Below are positions 1-10,862 of a stretch of DNA of 64,000 nucleotides, piece after piece. The DNA is from Pinus tabuliformis (lineage: Eukaryota > Streptophyta > Pinopsida > Pinales > Pinaceae). Numbering within the stretch: the stretch's first letter is position 1; every line of letters starts with the position of its first letter. The translations under genes were made by a program, and so were the position numbers. Below the pieces are notes generated by a model. The model had not been told where the DNA came from and searched no databases. It saw only the letters and a program-made list of their open reading frames with translations. The DNA lies in assembly GCA_031772625.1 (NCBI GenBank), contig CM062816.1, positions 828,674,556-828,738,555 on the forward strand, given 5' to 3'.

Positions 1-179
1 TGGGGCGACTGTTGAGTAATACAACAAGTTCATAACTCTAGTTTCCTATTTCAGAAAGGGGGTGGGGGATGGGGGGCTACTATGATATTCATCCTCTCAG
101 GGTATGTCTATGGGTGTGTCTTGTCAACAAAAGTTCTGTAGGACACAAGGGTGACAATGATTTTTTCTCATGGGAGCAA

Positions 180-535
180 GGACTCTATAGATGTCATGAA
201 TGAGGAACTGGACCAGATATAAAAGAATGATACTTGGGAGCTGACACAAAGACCATCAGAAAAAAAGCATCATAGGCACAAAGTGGGTCTTCAAGAACAA
301 ACTAAATGAATAAGGGAAGATTATAAAAAATAAGAAAAATTAGTATGTAAGGGCTATGCACAGGTAGAATGGCTAGACTTTGAAGAAACTTTTGCTCCGG
401 TGGTAATGTTAGAAGCAATCAAAATGTTTCTTTCCTTTGCCTGTCACAAAGACTTCAAAGTATACCAGTGGATGTGAAGTTTTCCTTTATGAATGGAAAG
501 ATTGAAGAAGTATATATAAAACAACTTGGCGGCAT
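180..535 (+). pseudogene. Ty1/copia reverse transcriptase fragment, decayed
   Basis: Conceptual translation gives recognisable pieces of the N-terminal copia reverse transcriptase: a stretch like VCKGYAQVE..DFEETFAPVV, then a block like MDVKFSFMNGKIEEVYIKQL near 470-530. In copia families these are the conserved ARGY.Q..GIDYEETFAPV and [17 protein letters not shown] motifs. Stops and frameshifts interrupt it (for example after the NEELDQI-like segment at about 200-220), and the catalytic YVDD half of the domain is absent. It is a dead fragment. No Gag, protease or integrase remnants were recognised nearby, although the window starts only 180 bases upstream, so more could lie outside. Confidence 0.75.
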
Positions 536-725
536 TGGACACACCATAACATCATCAAACTTATGTCCTGACTAAGCTATTCCAAAATATACGCTCATAG
601 AAAGTTTCTAATCATTGGAGGTTCACTAGTTTTTTGGAAAATATAAAACTCATCCATCATTCGTTATGGTGTTATGGTCACTTGATGAATCCAACATGAA
701 CATTCACATGAATTGAGACAACAAC

Positions 726-728
<3 letters not shown>

Positions 729-787
<59 letters not shown>
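729..787. repeat. (TA)n microsatellite
   Basis: An uninterrupted run of about 59 bases of alternating T and A. It lies in non-coding DNA just downstream of the copia fragment. Such runs are length-variable and can form cruciforms, and assembled length is often unreliable. Confidence 0.95.
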
Positions 788-790
<3 letters not shown>

Positions 791-2810
791 ATTCGTGTCT
801 AGAGCAACATGCATCTAGAGAGGAATAAGCAATCTTGAAAGATTTGTCAAACCATGATTTAGTCTATTACATTTATTGAAGTAAACCTGCATATGCTAGA
901 ATGGATTGGACTATATAACGTTACACAGACAAATAATCTTTGAGCTTCTAAATAATAGGATACCATACCTGCCAAGTTAGAAAAAAAGATGCCAAGTCAA
1001 AACAACAAGTGTATTTACTTGAAGTATGCATTAATAGAATCTGAAACATTACCTAGCACAACTACGTAACCACAGTCAACAAATCTTTGTGGTATAATTC
1101 TCTCTTACATTGTTAGAGAAACAGATGCCAAGTCAGAGCAACATATGCCAAGGAGTTACCAAGGAGTTTGTGAGGTCAAACTTGGTAATATGCATTACAA
1201 ATTACGATTGTGAACTTAGTAGTATGCATTACAGGTTACAACTATGGACCCAATACTTATTTTGTATTCATTACATAGCTTGATTGGAGCATTTAAACAT
1301 ATATTGTTATGTACCGATACGGGCAGACTAAAGACAAAACATATGTATTTTCCTTTATCAAAAGATAGCCACAACTATGCAGATGCCAAAACATAGAACC
1401 TCGGGCTTGAGGGAATTGACGTCAAAGGGGGGGTGTAATAGACCAATGTTTCCATCAATTCCAAAAAGGGGGAGAATGTTAAAGGTTTTAGCATTGATTT
1501 CTTATTTGGCATCGATAGGAAGATGGTAAGATTAGCTACAAGGACTTGAGAGAAACTCAGAGATAATGCACTGCTCTTTGAGCTATATTTAATCATGTTG
1601 TATACAATATTTATTTGGAAGTGCTAGATTCAATCTTGAATGAAATTAGAAAAAATTGTGACAGATAACAAGGTCAAATGTGAAATTAAATGCTTATAGC
1701 AACTTGGGTACTCATTCATTTACAAAGGATCTTGTTGAAGTATTAGATGCCCCTTGAGGAAATTGTAATTTTATGTAATGATATGATAAGCATGACATAT
1801 GGGTAGGCTCCATTCAAATACAAATATTTTGAATGTTAAATTTCAAATCTTGTGAAGCTTGATATATTTCTTAAGGGTCAATGAGTTGATTCTATGAAAA
1901 CCTTGGTTACTAAACCCTATGATTAGCAGGAGAAAAATGGAAATATGGCTTCAGAAACAATGTTGGATTCATCATCACCTTCAAGATAAAATGACTTTAC
2001 ATCTTCTCATGATGAGGTCAAGATATTCTGGTAGTTTTTTCACAAACAAAAAAGAGTATGGGAGTGTCGAATAAAGGATTTTAGGTCAATATGACATGTT
2101 TTGACAACATTTAAGGTCTAACTTTGAACAATATTTGGCACTTTTATAGAGGGATTATTTTGAGCTTGCTCTGATCAAATCTGAGACTATTTTTTAGGTT
2201 TGAATTGACATCACTCCTAGAATAGATTTACTTGGACAAATCTAAAGTGAATTATAGAGCTTTTGAAGTGATCTTGTTAAGAATATTAGTTGTTTTGGAC
2301 AACCTTGAGAATTCCTTGGTTAAGTGAAATAGATTTAAAGGGAATCTTTGTGCATTATAAGAAACAAACCTCAAAAAAGAGATGATTTGAATATTGACAT
2401 AACACAGATTTAAGAATAGAGTAAAGAGAATAACTTGTGATCATATGTGTATTCTTACATAAGGAATATTGGAGAGCTGACCTATATCTTGGACAAGGAC
2501 AAAAGTAAATTTTTCTAATCTTATTTGAAAAATAGAAGTATATCTTTATTAGAGGTAGACTTATGAGCAGACTTATTTGCAAACTTGTTAGAAAATTTGT
2601 GAGCTAACACGGTGGAAAATTTAAAGAGAAAAAGTGTATCTTGGTTTGAGGTAGAGTGATTGATGCGCAAACAAACTTAGGTTTAGATGCAGATGTTTTG
2701 CAGCAAGAAATGGATCTTCCTAGTCAATTCGAGTGTGAAAGTGTCTTATCTAAGATTGAGAATGCTCCTTAGGTGTTTTCTTGTTTGGTGTAATTTAGAG
2801 TCTAGCCATG
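788..2810. other. Gene-free stretch with a possible copia PPT/LTR edge
   Basis: No open frame here resembles a known protein. The only structured signal is a purine tract at 1463-1475 (AAAAAGGGGGAGA) followed at once by TGTTAAAGG at 1477. This is what a polypurine tract plus the start of a 3' LTR looks like in SIRE-type copia elements, and it would fit the copia RT fragment upstream on the same strand. I could not find the matching LTR end or a second LTR copy. The phrase GATGCCAAGTCA(A/G)A recurs near 988 and 1126, a hint of internal duplication. Confidence 0.35.
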
Positions 2811-4674
2811 TGTGACAACCCCTCCCACATTTATCCAATTTCACAACCCTGTCAGGGTAAACATGAGACGAGTGTCACTATGACATGACATAACCTCCCA
2901 GTTCTAGTTATGGAATTGGGGTCTACAAACTGACCAAAAACTGACATCTTACAGGGACTAATGATCACCCAAGAGATGAAGAAACACCCTAGGTGGTCAA
3001 TCCCTGAGTTGGAAACTTGTTTCACTGACCTAGACTCGCAACTGCACCCTTGACACTGCTTCCATGCGGTTATGAGGCTATAAACGCACTCCAAATCTTG
3101 TCTCCATGTGGTTATGGCCTAAAATACTTGGTTCTGATCATGCAATCTTGGGATTTGTGCCACCTTTTCAAGCTAGCTTCCAGATCACTGCCCATAATTT
3201 CCTGAGACTTTCCCAAATGAAATCAAAGGTACTCACAATGCTACTCAATCAAAACTCAAGTAAGAACTTGACCCAAAGATTCCTAATCCATAATAGACAT
3301 TTCGTCAAAGACATGGAAAACATAGAAGCTACAGGTCATGAATGCATATATGATCATATTAGTCTGAGAACCATCTAAGAATCACCAAGAAGGCTTATGC
3401 CCTCTCCACATAGTTGCATCGACACTTCTTATTCCATACATTCATCAACCACTCAATAACTAAACAATTCATGACAAGAGCCATAGATGGTACACATCAT
3501 ATAACCAACATATAACCAGAAAATAACCAACATAGAAACCATGGCCACTCAGTCACAATATCACCAACATAATCACTACAAATGCTCATAGATCACAATA
3601 GGAAAATGTCTCATATTAAAATATGAAAATGCCAACCAAGTCAAGGAATTCCACGTACCATCCGACCATAGATTGGGCTAAACCAAATGTTTGTTTCAAC
3701 CAATCACTTTTGTGCCATATTCCACGCATGAATATGGGATCTCATGGAATAAACAAAGAAAAAACAAAACCAGTGATTCTAGAGGCCAAAACACCTCAAC
3801 CACAATGATTCCACCTCTACGGTTGAACATCACTAACATCAAAAAAATCAGTCTCTACCCAAGTTGTTCAAGGTTCAAAGAACTAATAATTCAACCCACA
3901 ACTTTCCAGGGCACTAGAGTGTTTGTCCAACCCGACTCTAGGGACTAGTAACTCAACCCACCAAGGGCTCCAGAGATTTTGTCCCAACCTAGGCTCCAAG
4001 ACTAGTAACTCAACCTAAGTTGTTCCAGGGATTCTAGGGCATTTGTTCCAACTCACAATGATAGGGAACGTAAGCACAAATCAAAAAACAACAAGTGGAA
4101 AACCCACAACGCCATGGTTATCTAGGAAATGGAAGGCAAGGCTAAAACCACTGTCAATCTATAAAAATCTCCATGCAATGACAACACATAACCAAAATAT
4201 CACATGCCTATACCATGCATCTAGAAATCAGCAAGGAAATCACACATGCAACCTGTTACTTGCAAAGCAATCCAACTCTATATGTTGATATAATTGTTCC
4301 CTTGCGCTTTCATGCTTTCCTTTGCCTTCTTTCTCCAAAATTTACAATCTATGCCAAAGTGATCCAATAATGCTCCAAGAATACTCCAAGTGTGCAAGAG
4401 TATGAAAGAATGAGAGAATGAAATGAGAATTCCAAAAATGAATTAACAAAAGGTTGTGAATTGATCCTCATAAGCCTTTTTATAATTGACACCTCTATTT
4501 TCTTCATTTTCCTTCATTTTTTCTCTAATTTCCCCTGCATGAAAATCTGTGTCTATTCACCTTCCTTTTCTCCTATTTTCCTTATTTTCATAATTAAAAT
4601 GCTAATTATTTCCTCTTTGCCAATGCCTTTGCCAATTTCCATATCCATTTATTAATCACAAGTGATGCCCATCA
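2811..4674 (-). repeat. Probable 3' LTR of element G1
   Basis: On the plus strand the segment starts TGTGACAACCCC and ends GCCCATCA, so it has TG...CA ends in either orientation. Read on the minus strand, the base stretch just before it is GGTGGGAAAAACATAG, a plausible polypurine tract. A TATA-like TATAAAAAGG lies on the minus strand near 4470-4485, early in the LTR where a promoter belongs. It follows the truncated integrase directly. There is no second copy in the window for comparison, so the assignment rests on position and end structure only. It carries no convincing ORF. Confidence 0.45.
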
Positions 4675-4719
4675 CTATGTTTTTCCCACCATTAAGATTG
4701 GAATACATGTCCCATGACC

Positions 4720-5334
4720 TTAGTCTTCTTTTATTTACATAGAAAATCAACTGGAAAACAAATCCTTCCAAAACCTAGAAGTGAACTTGACATCTCTATC
4801 TGATATAATCGTGTTAGGAACACCATGTAATCTCACTATCTCCCTGATAAAAATCTAAGCTACCTCACTAGCTAAATTCATAGACTTCACTATAATGAAG
4901 TGAGCTACGTTACTTAACTTGTCAACCACAACCATGATGGAATCATGTTGTCTTGATGTCCTCGAAAGACCTGTAATGAATTCCATGGAAATGACCTTTC
5001 ATTTCCACTCTGGAATTGAAATCGTCTACAATAGACCACCTGGATGCTTACACTCTACCTTTTCTTGTTGATAGTCCAAATGTCTCGCAACAAACTTAAC
5101 CACTTCTTTCTTCAAGTTCGGCCAATGGTATAGCTTCTTAGTTGTTTTCAATGTCTTCTGATATCTCAGGTGACCTAAATATGGGTTAGAATGAAACTCC
5201 CTCAAGATAAGCTTCTTGAGCACATTGTCATCTGACACATAAATCTTATTCCTAGATCTAACCAAGCCATATCCTATGAGATGATAATCCTCATCCCTAT
5301 CACCTTCACCCTGCTTCTGTAACCTGTGCCTCAA
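4720..5334 (-). pseudogene. G1 integrase fragment
   Basis: The 102-residue open part (5334-5026) carries the zinc-binding N-terminal region of a gypsy integrase (H-X-N-P-Y-L-G-H near 5190, then a Y-H-W-P-N-L-K-K block). The expected C-X-X-C pair is changed to R-H-L-D-Y-Q-Q. The same frame continues past a stop at 5026 into catalytic-core motifs: MEFITGLSRTS, VVVDKLSNVAHF, and [19 protein letters not shown] ending near 4760. The final catalytic Glu region and any C-terminal domain are missing. Integrase joins the cDNA ends to host DNA; this copy cannot work. Confidence 0.8.
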
Positions 5335-5424
5335 CTACTGGTGCCTGTCATCCTATTATCCTTCCTGCAAGATCCTCTCCTGCAAGTATGTCCCATAAGA
5401 ACTCATTTTTTCAATGTGATTCAC

Positions 5425-6873
5425 CTACACTCTTCTACTAAGAGCATCTGCAACCATGTTCTCTTTACCCTTAATAAACCTGATCTCGAAATCAAACTCA
5501 CTGATAGTAGCTAACCATTTAGCTTTCCTGACATTCAAATTGGGTTTATCAAATAAGTACCTCAACCCACTGTGATCACTCATTAAGACAAACCTCCTAC
5601 TAAGAAGATAATGCCTCCACATCTTCAATGCATGATTCATAGCTCCTAACTCGTGATCATGATTCACATAGTTCTACTCGTGCTCATTCAATTTCCTTGA
5701 ATCATAGCATACCACTTGTCCTTCCTGCATTAGGAATCCACCAAGTCCTCTCTTGAAAGAATTTGTACATGCCACAAACTCTTTAGCTGGATCTGCAATC
5801 TTCAAAACTATAAAATTTGTAAGAAAATGCTTCAACTACTCAAAACTAGTTGCACACTCCTCAGTCCATTCAAAATTCTTCCCTTTTTGCTGCAAAGATG
5901 TAATAAGATAGGAAATACATGAGAATTTCCTAATGAACCTCCTATAATAATATGCTAACCCCATGAATGATCTAACCTCATCCACATTCTTATGAGCTGC
6001 CCACTCCATGATACCTCTGATCATTTCTGGGTCCACTTTTATACCTTCCTTGGAAACTACATGTCCCAAGTAATGAACTTATGTCTGAAAGAAATTGTAT
6101 TTATTAAGCTTGGTATACAACTGATGCTCTCCCAAAAATCTTAACATTGTTGCTAGGTGATCTGCATGCTCTTCCTCATTCTTAGAATATATCAATATAT
6201 CATCAATGAACACTAACACAAACTTGTCCAAATAAGGACGCAACATACTATTAATCAAACACATGAAAGTAGTTGGAGCATTAGTAAGACCAAAATAAAA
6301 TACCACAAACTCATAATTCCCATACTTGGTAGGGAATGTGGTCTTGTAGATTTCCGCTTCTTTCATGCGTACCTAATGATATTATGATCTCAAGTCAATA
6401 TTCGAGAACATTGTTTCTCCCTTCAACTGATCAAATAAGTCATCAATCCATGGCAAAGGATACATGTTCTTGATCATCACCTTGTTCAACTACCTGTAGT
6501 CAATGCATAACCTGAGAGTGCCATCCTTATTCTTTACAAACAACACTGGTGCACCCCAAGGTGACACACTTGGCCTAATGTATCCCTTATCAAACATTTC
6601 CTTAAGCTGCAAATTCAATTCCACCAACTCTAGAGTGCTCATCCTGTAAGGTGCCTTTGATGTTAGTGTTGCTCCTGGCATCAACTTAATATAAAAAGCC
6701 ACTTCCCTGTGAGACGGTAACTTTGAAATCTCTGCTGGAAATACATCATGAAATCGTTGCAAAAATGGATATCTCTTCAAGACTTTAGCATCCTCAACAT
6801 CCTTTCCTTTGTCAGTAGAAATATGAACTACAAATAATACACACCATTTCCTAGTATTGCACTTTTCCTGCAT
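5425..6873 (-). pseudogene. G1 reverse transcriptase and RNase H, with in-frame stops
   Basis: All open pieces (6873-6490, 6366-6079, 6069-5836, 5667-5425) share one minus frame, so only nonsense changes and no frameshift separate them. Visible motifs: [25 protein letters not shown] then CIDYR (RT start); KFVLVFIDDILIYSKNEEEH with the F-I-D-D catalytic box near 6190; HVVSKEGIKVDPEMI and YYRRFI (thumb and connection); the RNase H block KMWRHYLLSRRFVLMSDHSGLRYLF near 5600; and ENMVADALSRR at the end. Stops fall after CIDYR, in the DLRS..YH segment, and after the FFQT, SFE and RRV blocks. It is non-functional but clearly a gypsy pol. Confidence 0.9.
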
Positions 6874-6913
6874 AGTTGTAAACCATTCTCATTGATGTAG
6901 GCTTCTTTTGTCC

Positions 6914-7231
6914 CTACAAGATTCTCCTCTCTCCATCATCATATAGGCACTCAATAGCCTTATCATAACAATCTACCTTAGTTATGTGAATGTACAACCA
7001 ATACATACCGAACAACATATTGTATGAACCCAAAGGAAGCACATTTAGACGTGCTGAAGTAGACATACCATTCAACTCAAATGCATAAGATATCGCCCAA
7101 TGATGAACTCTTTTCTTGGTACATGTATCCAACGGCACTAACCAAGACTCTGCATGCACTTCTTTATTCAAGCAACACTTATCCACCAGGTCAGGACTAA
7201 TATCACTATAGTTAGATTCAGGGTCAATCAA
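6914..7231 (-). pseudogene. G1 aspartic protease region
   Basis: The 105-residue frame starts at what would be the active site: IDPESNYSDISPDLV, where gypsy proteases typically have D-P/S-G-S/T. Glu replaces the Gly here, which would be expected to destroy the catalytic loop. The following LDTCTKKRVHHWAISYAFELNG and LPLGSYNMLFGMYWL segments match the later strands and the L-G-M-D-W-L motif of retropepsins, with D changed to Y. It sits between Gag and RT but in a different frame from RT, which implies an indel between 6914 and 6873. Confidence 0.75.
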
Positions 7232-7399
7232 AATAGAAACAACTTGATCACAAAGCTTACATTACATCTCGATAATAGATGCCTAATGATAAATCTACTT
7301 ATTATCCAATGTTGCATAAATCCGAGGAATACTCTGTCCAACATCCCCAACTATCTGTGCCTCTCGAGCACCATAAATTTGATGTCTTCCACCCTGATT

Positions 7400-8450
7400 T
7401 TGTGGACAATCTCTCTTGCGATGATCCTTGCCACAAGTTCAACATTGCAAAGGCTTCGTGACATCACTCTTGTTCTGCTCCTCAGACGGAAATCCTTGTC
7501 TTCTGTTAACTACATTGAAATTCTTGTACGATGCTACATTCTCCTTGTTACCTGCATCTTGAGGTCTTCCTCACTTCTTATCCCAGCTTCCTTTAGTCTT
7601 ATCATTACCTTTCCAACCCTGCTTAGCTCCTACTTACACCTAGATTGTTCATAACAATGTTTCAACTTCCCAATGACTTCCTCCAATGATCAAGGTTCAT
7701 CATACTCAATCCGATCCTTGAATGCTAATGGAAATCCACTAACAAATCTTCTAACCTTCATCTTCCCATCCTTAAGATATGGTACAAACCTCAACAACTC
7801 CAGAAACTTAGTCATGTATTCTTCGTCTGTCATAGATCTCATCTTCAATTCGTAGAATTCCTTAGCTTTATTGTCATAGTATCTCTTTGACAAATACTTC
7901 CTTTTGAAAAGTATCTTAAACTCATGCCAACTCAACTTCTCTATCCTGATGCTTCTGACACGCTTCACATCTTCCCACTAGATGTCCACTTTTCCTTTGA
8001 GACTGAAAATAGCTATCATGGCTTTCATATTCTTTGTATAATCATGCATCTTGAAAAAATTATTCATCCCAAGCAGCCATGCTTCTGCATCTTTCGGTTT
8101 CTTCAACTCTCCATCAAATGTAGGAGACTTGGATTTCTTGAACTCATCTAGCAAGTACTACTTCGCACTCCTCCTATAAGTATGATAACGGTGATGACCA
8201 TGATATCTATCTGAACCAAAACTAGAATAGAACCCATAACCACTGCCTCTCTTATCAAGTGTATCCATCCATCTGCCACCTTTGATCGTGTCATCCTTGT
8301 GTGACATGTGTCCTCCATGAGACCTACTACCATATGTCCCATTAGTCCTTTCTTCTTATCCATAACTGATATGTGGTTGTCCTTGTCTTTGCAAATCCGA
8401 TAAACTTTGAAGGATCACCTCATTAACCTCTACTTTTTTTTCTTGAGCCC
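7400..8450 (-). pseudogene. G1 Gag remnant
   Basis: A minus frame through 7968-7690 (92 residues) and upstream to about 8160 reads as a retrotransposon Gag domain: a segment like SKSPTFDGELKKPKDAEAWLL, then WHEFKILFKRKYLSKRYYDNKAKEFYELK and YMTKFLELLRFVPYL. Downstream, near 7400-7440, is a degenerate zinc knuckle of the T-C-G-K-D-H-R-K-R-D-C type whose first Cys codon is followed by a stop. Gag would form the particle that packages element RNA. Stops at several points and loss of a clear start show it is dead. Confidence 0.75.
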
Positions 8451-8583
8451 TGGAAAGTCTTTCCTATGACTAAATTATCCTGTAATTATCTGCCTCACAA
8501 CTTTTGATTTATGCCTTTAAACTCCTTAAGATATTTGCTATAAATAATACTTGACAAAATTTATATAACCTTTTATTTTTTAA

Positions 8584-9168
8584 ATAGTTTCTCATTACTT
8601 AAATTTAATGATCCCAACAATAATGAGTACCAACTATTTAATAAATATTGTTTTATGAAAATAATACCTTTACATTAATTAACCATACCAACTGCTTAGT
8701 AAAATTTATTAAAAAACATAACCTTCTATATCAATCATTCAACTTCTACATATTCCATAATAGGAAATTACAACACAATAGTTTCTCATTACTTAAATTT
8801 AATGATCCCAACATTAATGAGTACCAAGTATTTAATAAATATTATTTTATGAAAATAATCTCTTTACATTAATTAATCATACCAACTACTTAGTAAAATT
8901 TATTAAAAAAACATAACCTTGTATATCAATCATTCAACTTCTACATATCCCATAATAGGAAATTACAACACAATAGTTTCTCATTACTTAAATTTAATGA
9001 TCCCAACATTAATGAGTACCAACTATTTAATAAATATTATTTTATGAAAATAATCCCTTTACATTAATTAATCATACCAACTAGTTTGTAAAATTTATGA
9101 AAAAACATAACCTTGTATATCAATAATTCAACTTTTACATATCCTATTATAGGAAATTACAACACAAT
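8584..9168. repeat. Three tandem copies of a ~194-bp AT-rich unit
   Basis: The phrase ATAGTTTCTCATTACTTAAA starts copies at about 8584, 8778 and 8973, giving a period of 194-195 bases. Each unit runs through a segment ending GGAAATTACAACACAAT. The copies look more than 90 percent alike by eye, with the third slightly more diverged. No ORF is conserved among them. The array lies exactly where the 5' part of element G1 should be. It could be a small satellite or a local duplication. Confidence 0.9.
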
Positions 9169-9483
9169 CTTCATAGAAAAACATTGAAATGTATATATAT
9201 ATATTTGTGTGTGTGTGTAATGCTTTTAGGTGGGCTCACCCAAAAAGGCCACACATCTAGCTGACCTAATCATCGAAAACTTGACTCAAAAGAAACCCAG
9301 AAAATTGAACCCACACCTCGTGACAAAAAGCTAATAAAAAAGCAATAACTTTGTAAGTAAAACTTCAACCCACTAAACTACTATTGAAAAACATACCATC
9401 TATAAAAATTAATAAAATTCGATCAAATAAAATATACCATCTATAAAAATTAATTAAAAAAATCAAAGAAATTTATTTCCTTT

Positions 9484-9513
9484 CACATGTGTCGAAAGCT
9501 TTAGACAAATGTG
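9484..9513. repeat. 30-bp near-perfect palindrome
   Basis: The segment starts CACATGTGTCGAAAG and ends ACAAATGTG, centred on AAGCTT. By hand, 26 of 30 positions are self-complementary. It lies 12 bases before a TATA-like box. Confidence 0.7.
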
Positions 9514-9525
9514 GGATGAAATTAT

Positions 9526-9534
9526 TATAAATAG
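9526..9534 (+). promoter_or_regulatory. TATA-like box
   Basis: TATAAATAG matches the plant TATA consensus and follows a GTGGGATGAAATTAT leader, a phrase common in U3 regions of plant LTRs. No ORF follows, so it could be a remnant of a solo LTR or chance in AT-rich DNA. Confidence 0.3.
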
Positions 9535-10411
9535 ACCTGTAATATAAGGAAGATATTTAAGAGCATAACATCCCATTCATTCACTTTAGGAAATGGGGCC
9601 TTGTCTTGTTTGCAACTCATTCCCCACCAAACAATGGAATGACTCTCTATCTCATTCATAGAATGAAATGATTTATAGGGCATTATATCTTCCTTTTAAT
9701 CAAATCCGGGGCCTCCTTAGTGAAGTAAGCACGTCCATCCGTCCTTATAACAAGGGACAATGTGTCTCGCTCACAAATGTATTACTAATCATGAAGTGGT
9801 CCACCAAACAGCGGGTCCTATGTGAATGCCACATGTAATAACGATGTGGCACCTAATGCTCGTTTTCAATATTTGTTTTTTCAATGGCCAGTCCTCTTAA
9901 ATTACTTACCCAACAAGACTCTTCTATTTCCCATTATTTTTTTTAAAAGTAAGCTATACATATAAACATAAATAGAGGAATTACTTATTAGGTATAGATT
10001 AATTAGTTTATGTGGGTTTAGTTTTTACTAAGTTATTGGTTCAAATTTTATGGGAGAAGTCTAGAGTAGGAGCTTATTTTTAGAAAAATTAAACTATTCT
10101 AACAGGTGTCCAATCTCAACCAAGTTTCGCACAATTCTAATAATAAAATTCCAACCAAAATCAATGAAACCACTTTCTTCCACAATTTCAAAATAATCTA
10201 AATCCAATCTTTCATAACTATCTAAATCACAAAAAACCCACAAATCTTAAAACTACCTCACCTTAATTTTGGATGATTTCCTTTGAGAATATATTTCATG
10301 AACCCAGTGATATCACTATCCATTTCCAACATAATAAATCATTACAATCGATACCAGTGACACAAAGGATTATTGTTATTTAGGCAATCTATAGAATCAT
10401 TGAGAAATAAT

Positions 10412-10700
10412 GGTCCCCCAAATTTCGACCATAAAATATTTGAGTAATCATTTTATATGAGCCAATTGGGTAGCATAGGGAAATGGGTAAATATTTTTTA
10501 CTCGTTTTATATGAGCAAATTGGATAGCATATGGAAATTAGTAAAAGAACTAATAAATATGGTCCCCCAAATTTCATCCATAAAATATTTTTGAGTAGTC
10601 ATTTTATATAATCAAGTTGGGTAGCATGTGGAATTGGGTAAAAAACTATTAAAATTGGCTGGTTTGAAATATTTTTCTAATAAATATGATTTTATTAACT
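10412..10700. repeat. Imperfect direct duplication, ~149-bp period
   Basis: GGTCCCCCAAATTTC(G/A) starts copies at 10412 and 10561, each followed by CATAAAATATTT and a block like TCATTTTATAT.A. A third, shorter echo (TTTTATATGAGCAAATTGG) lies inside the first copy near 10503. It is non-coding. Confidence 0.8.
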
Positions 10701-10742
10701 AACCAGATAAGTACTTTTTAGCAACCAAATGTTAACTGCCCC

Positions 10743-10862
10743 CTTCAAGTTTCCAAGGAACAAACCATAAATATTTTTATTTACATAAACTCATAGATAT
10801 CTCTTCAAGTTTCCAAGGAACAAACCATAGACGTTTATACTTACTTTAACTCCTAAATATCT
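10743..10862. repeat. 60-bp tandem duplication
   Basis: CTTCAAGTTTCCAAGGAACA begins at 10743 and again at 10803. The first 27 bases of each copy are identical and the rest are diverged. It is non-coding. Confidence 0.85.

Larger units (their letters stand above)
2811..8450 (-). mobile_element. Ty3/gypsy element G1, 5'-truncated and decayed
   Basis: A minus-strand Ty3/gypsy element read from high to low coordinates: Gag (about 8450-7400), protease (7231-6914), RT and RNase H (6873-5425), integrase (5334 to about 4720), then a probable 3' LTR (4674-2811). The order Gag-PR-RT-RH-IN is that of gypsy elements. The integrase is cut short after its catalytic core, so a deletion removed the C-terminal part of pol before the LTR. 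No second LTR was found above 8450, where AT-rich tandem repeats start, so the 5' end is lost. Many in-frame stops show it is inactive and old. Confidence 0.8.

Noticed and set aside
3106-4288. Small plus-strand ORFs as host genes
   Set aside because: They lie within the probable G1 LTR, are short, lack domains and are not consistent between frames.
8584-9168. CRISPR-like array
   Set aside because: The repeats are long, directly tandem and without unique spacers, and the DNA is plant nuclear.
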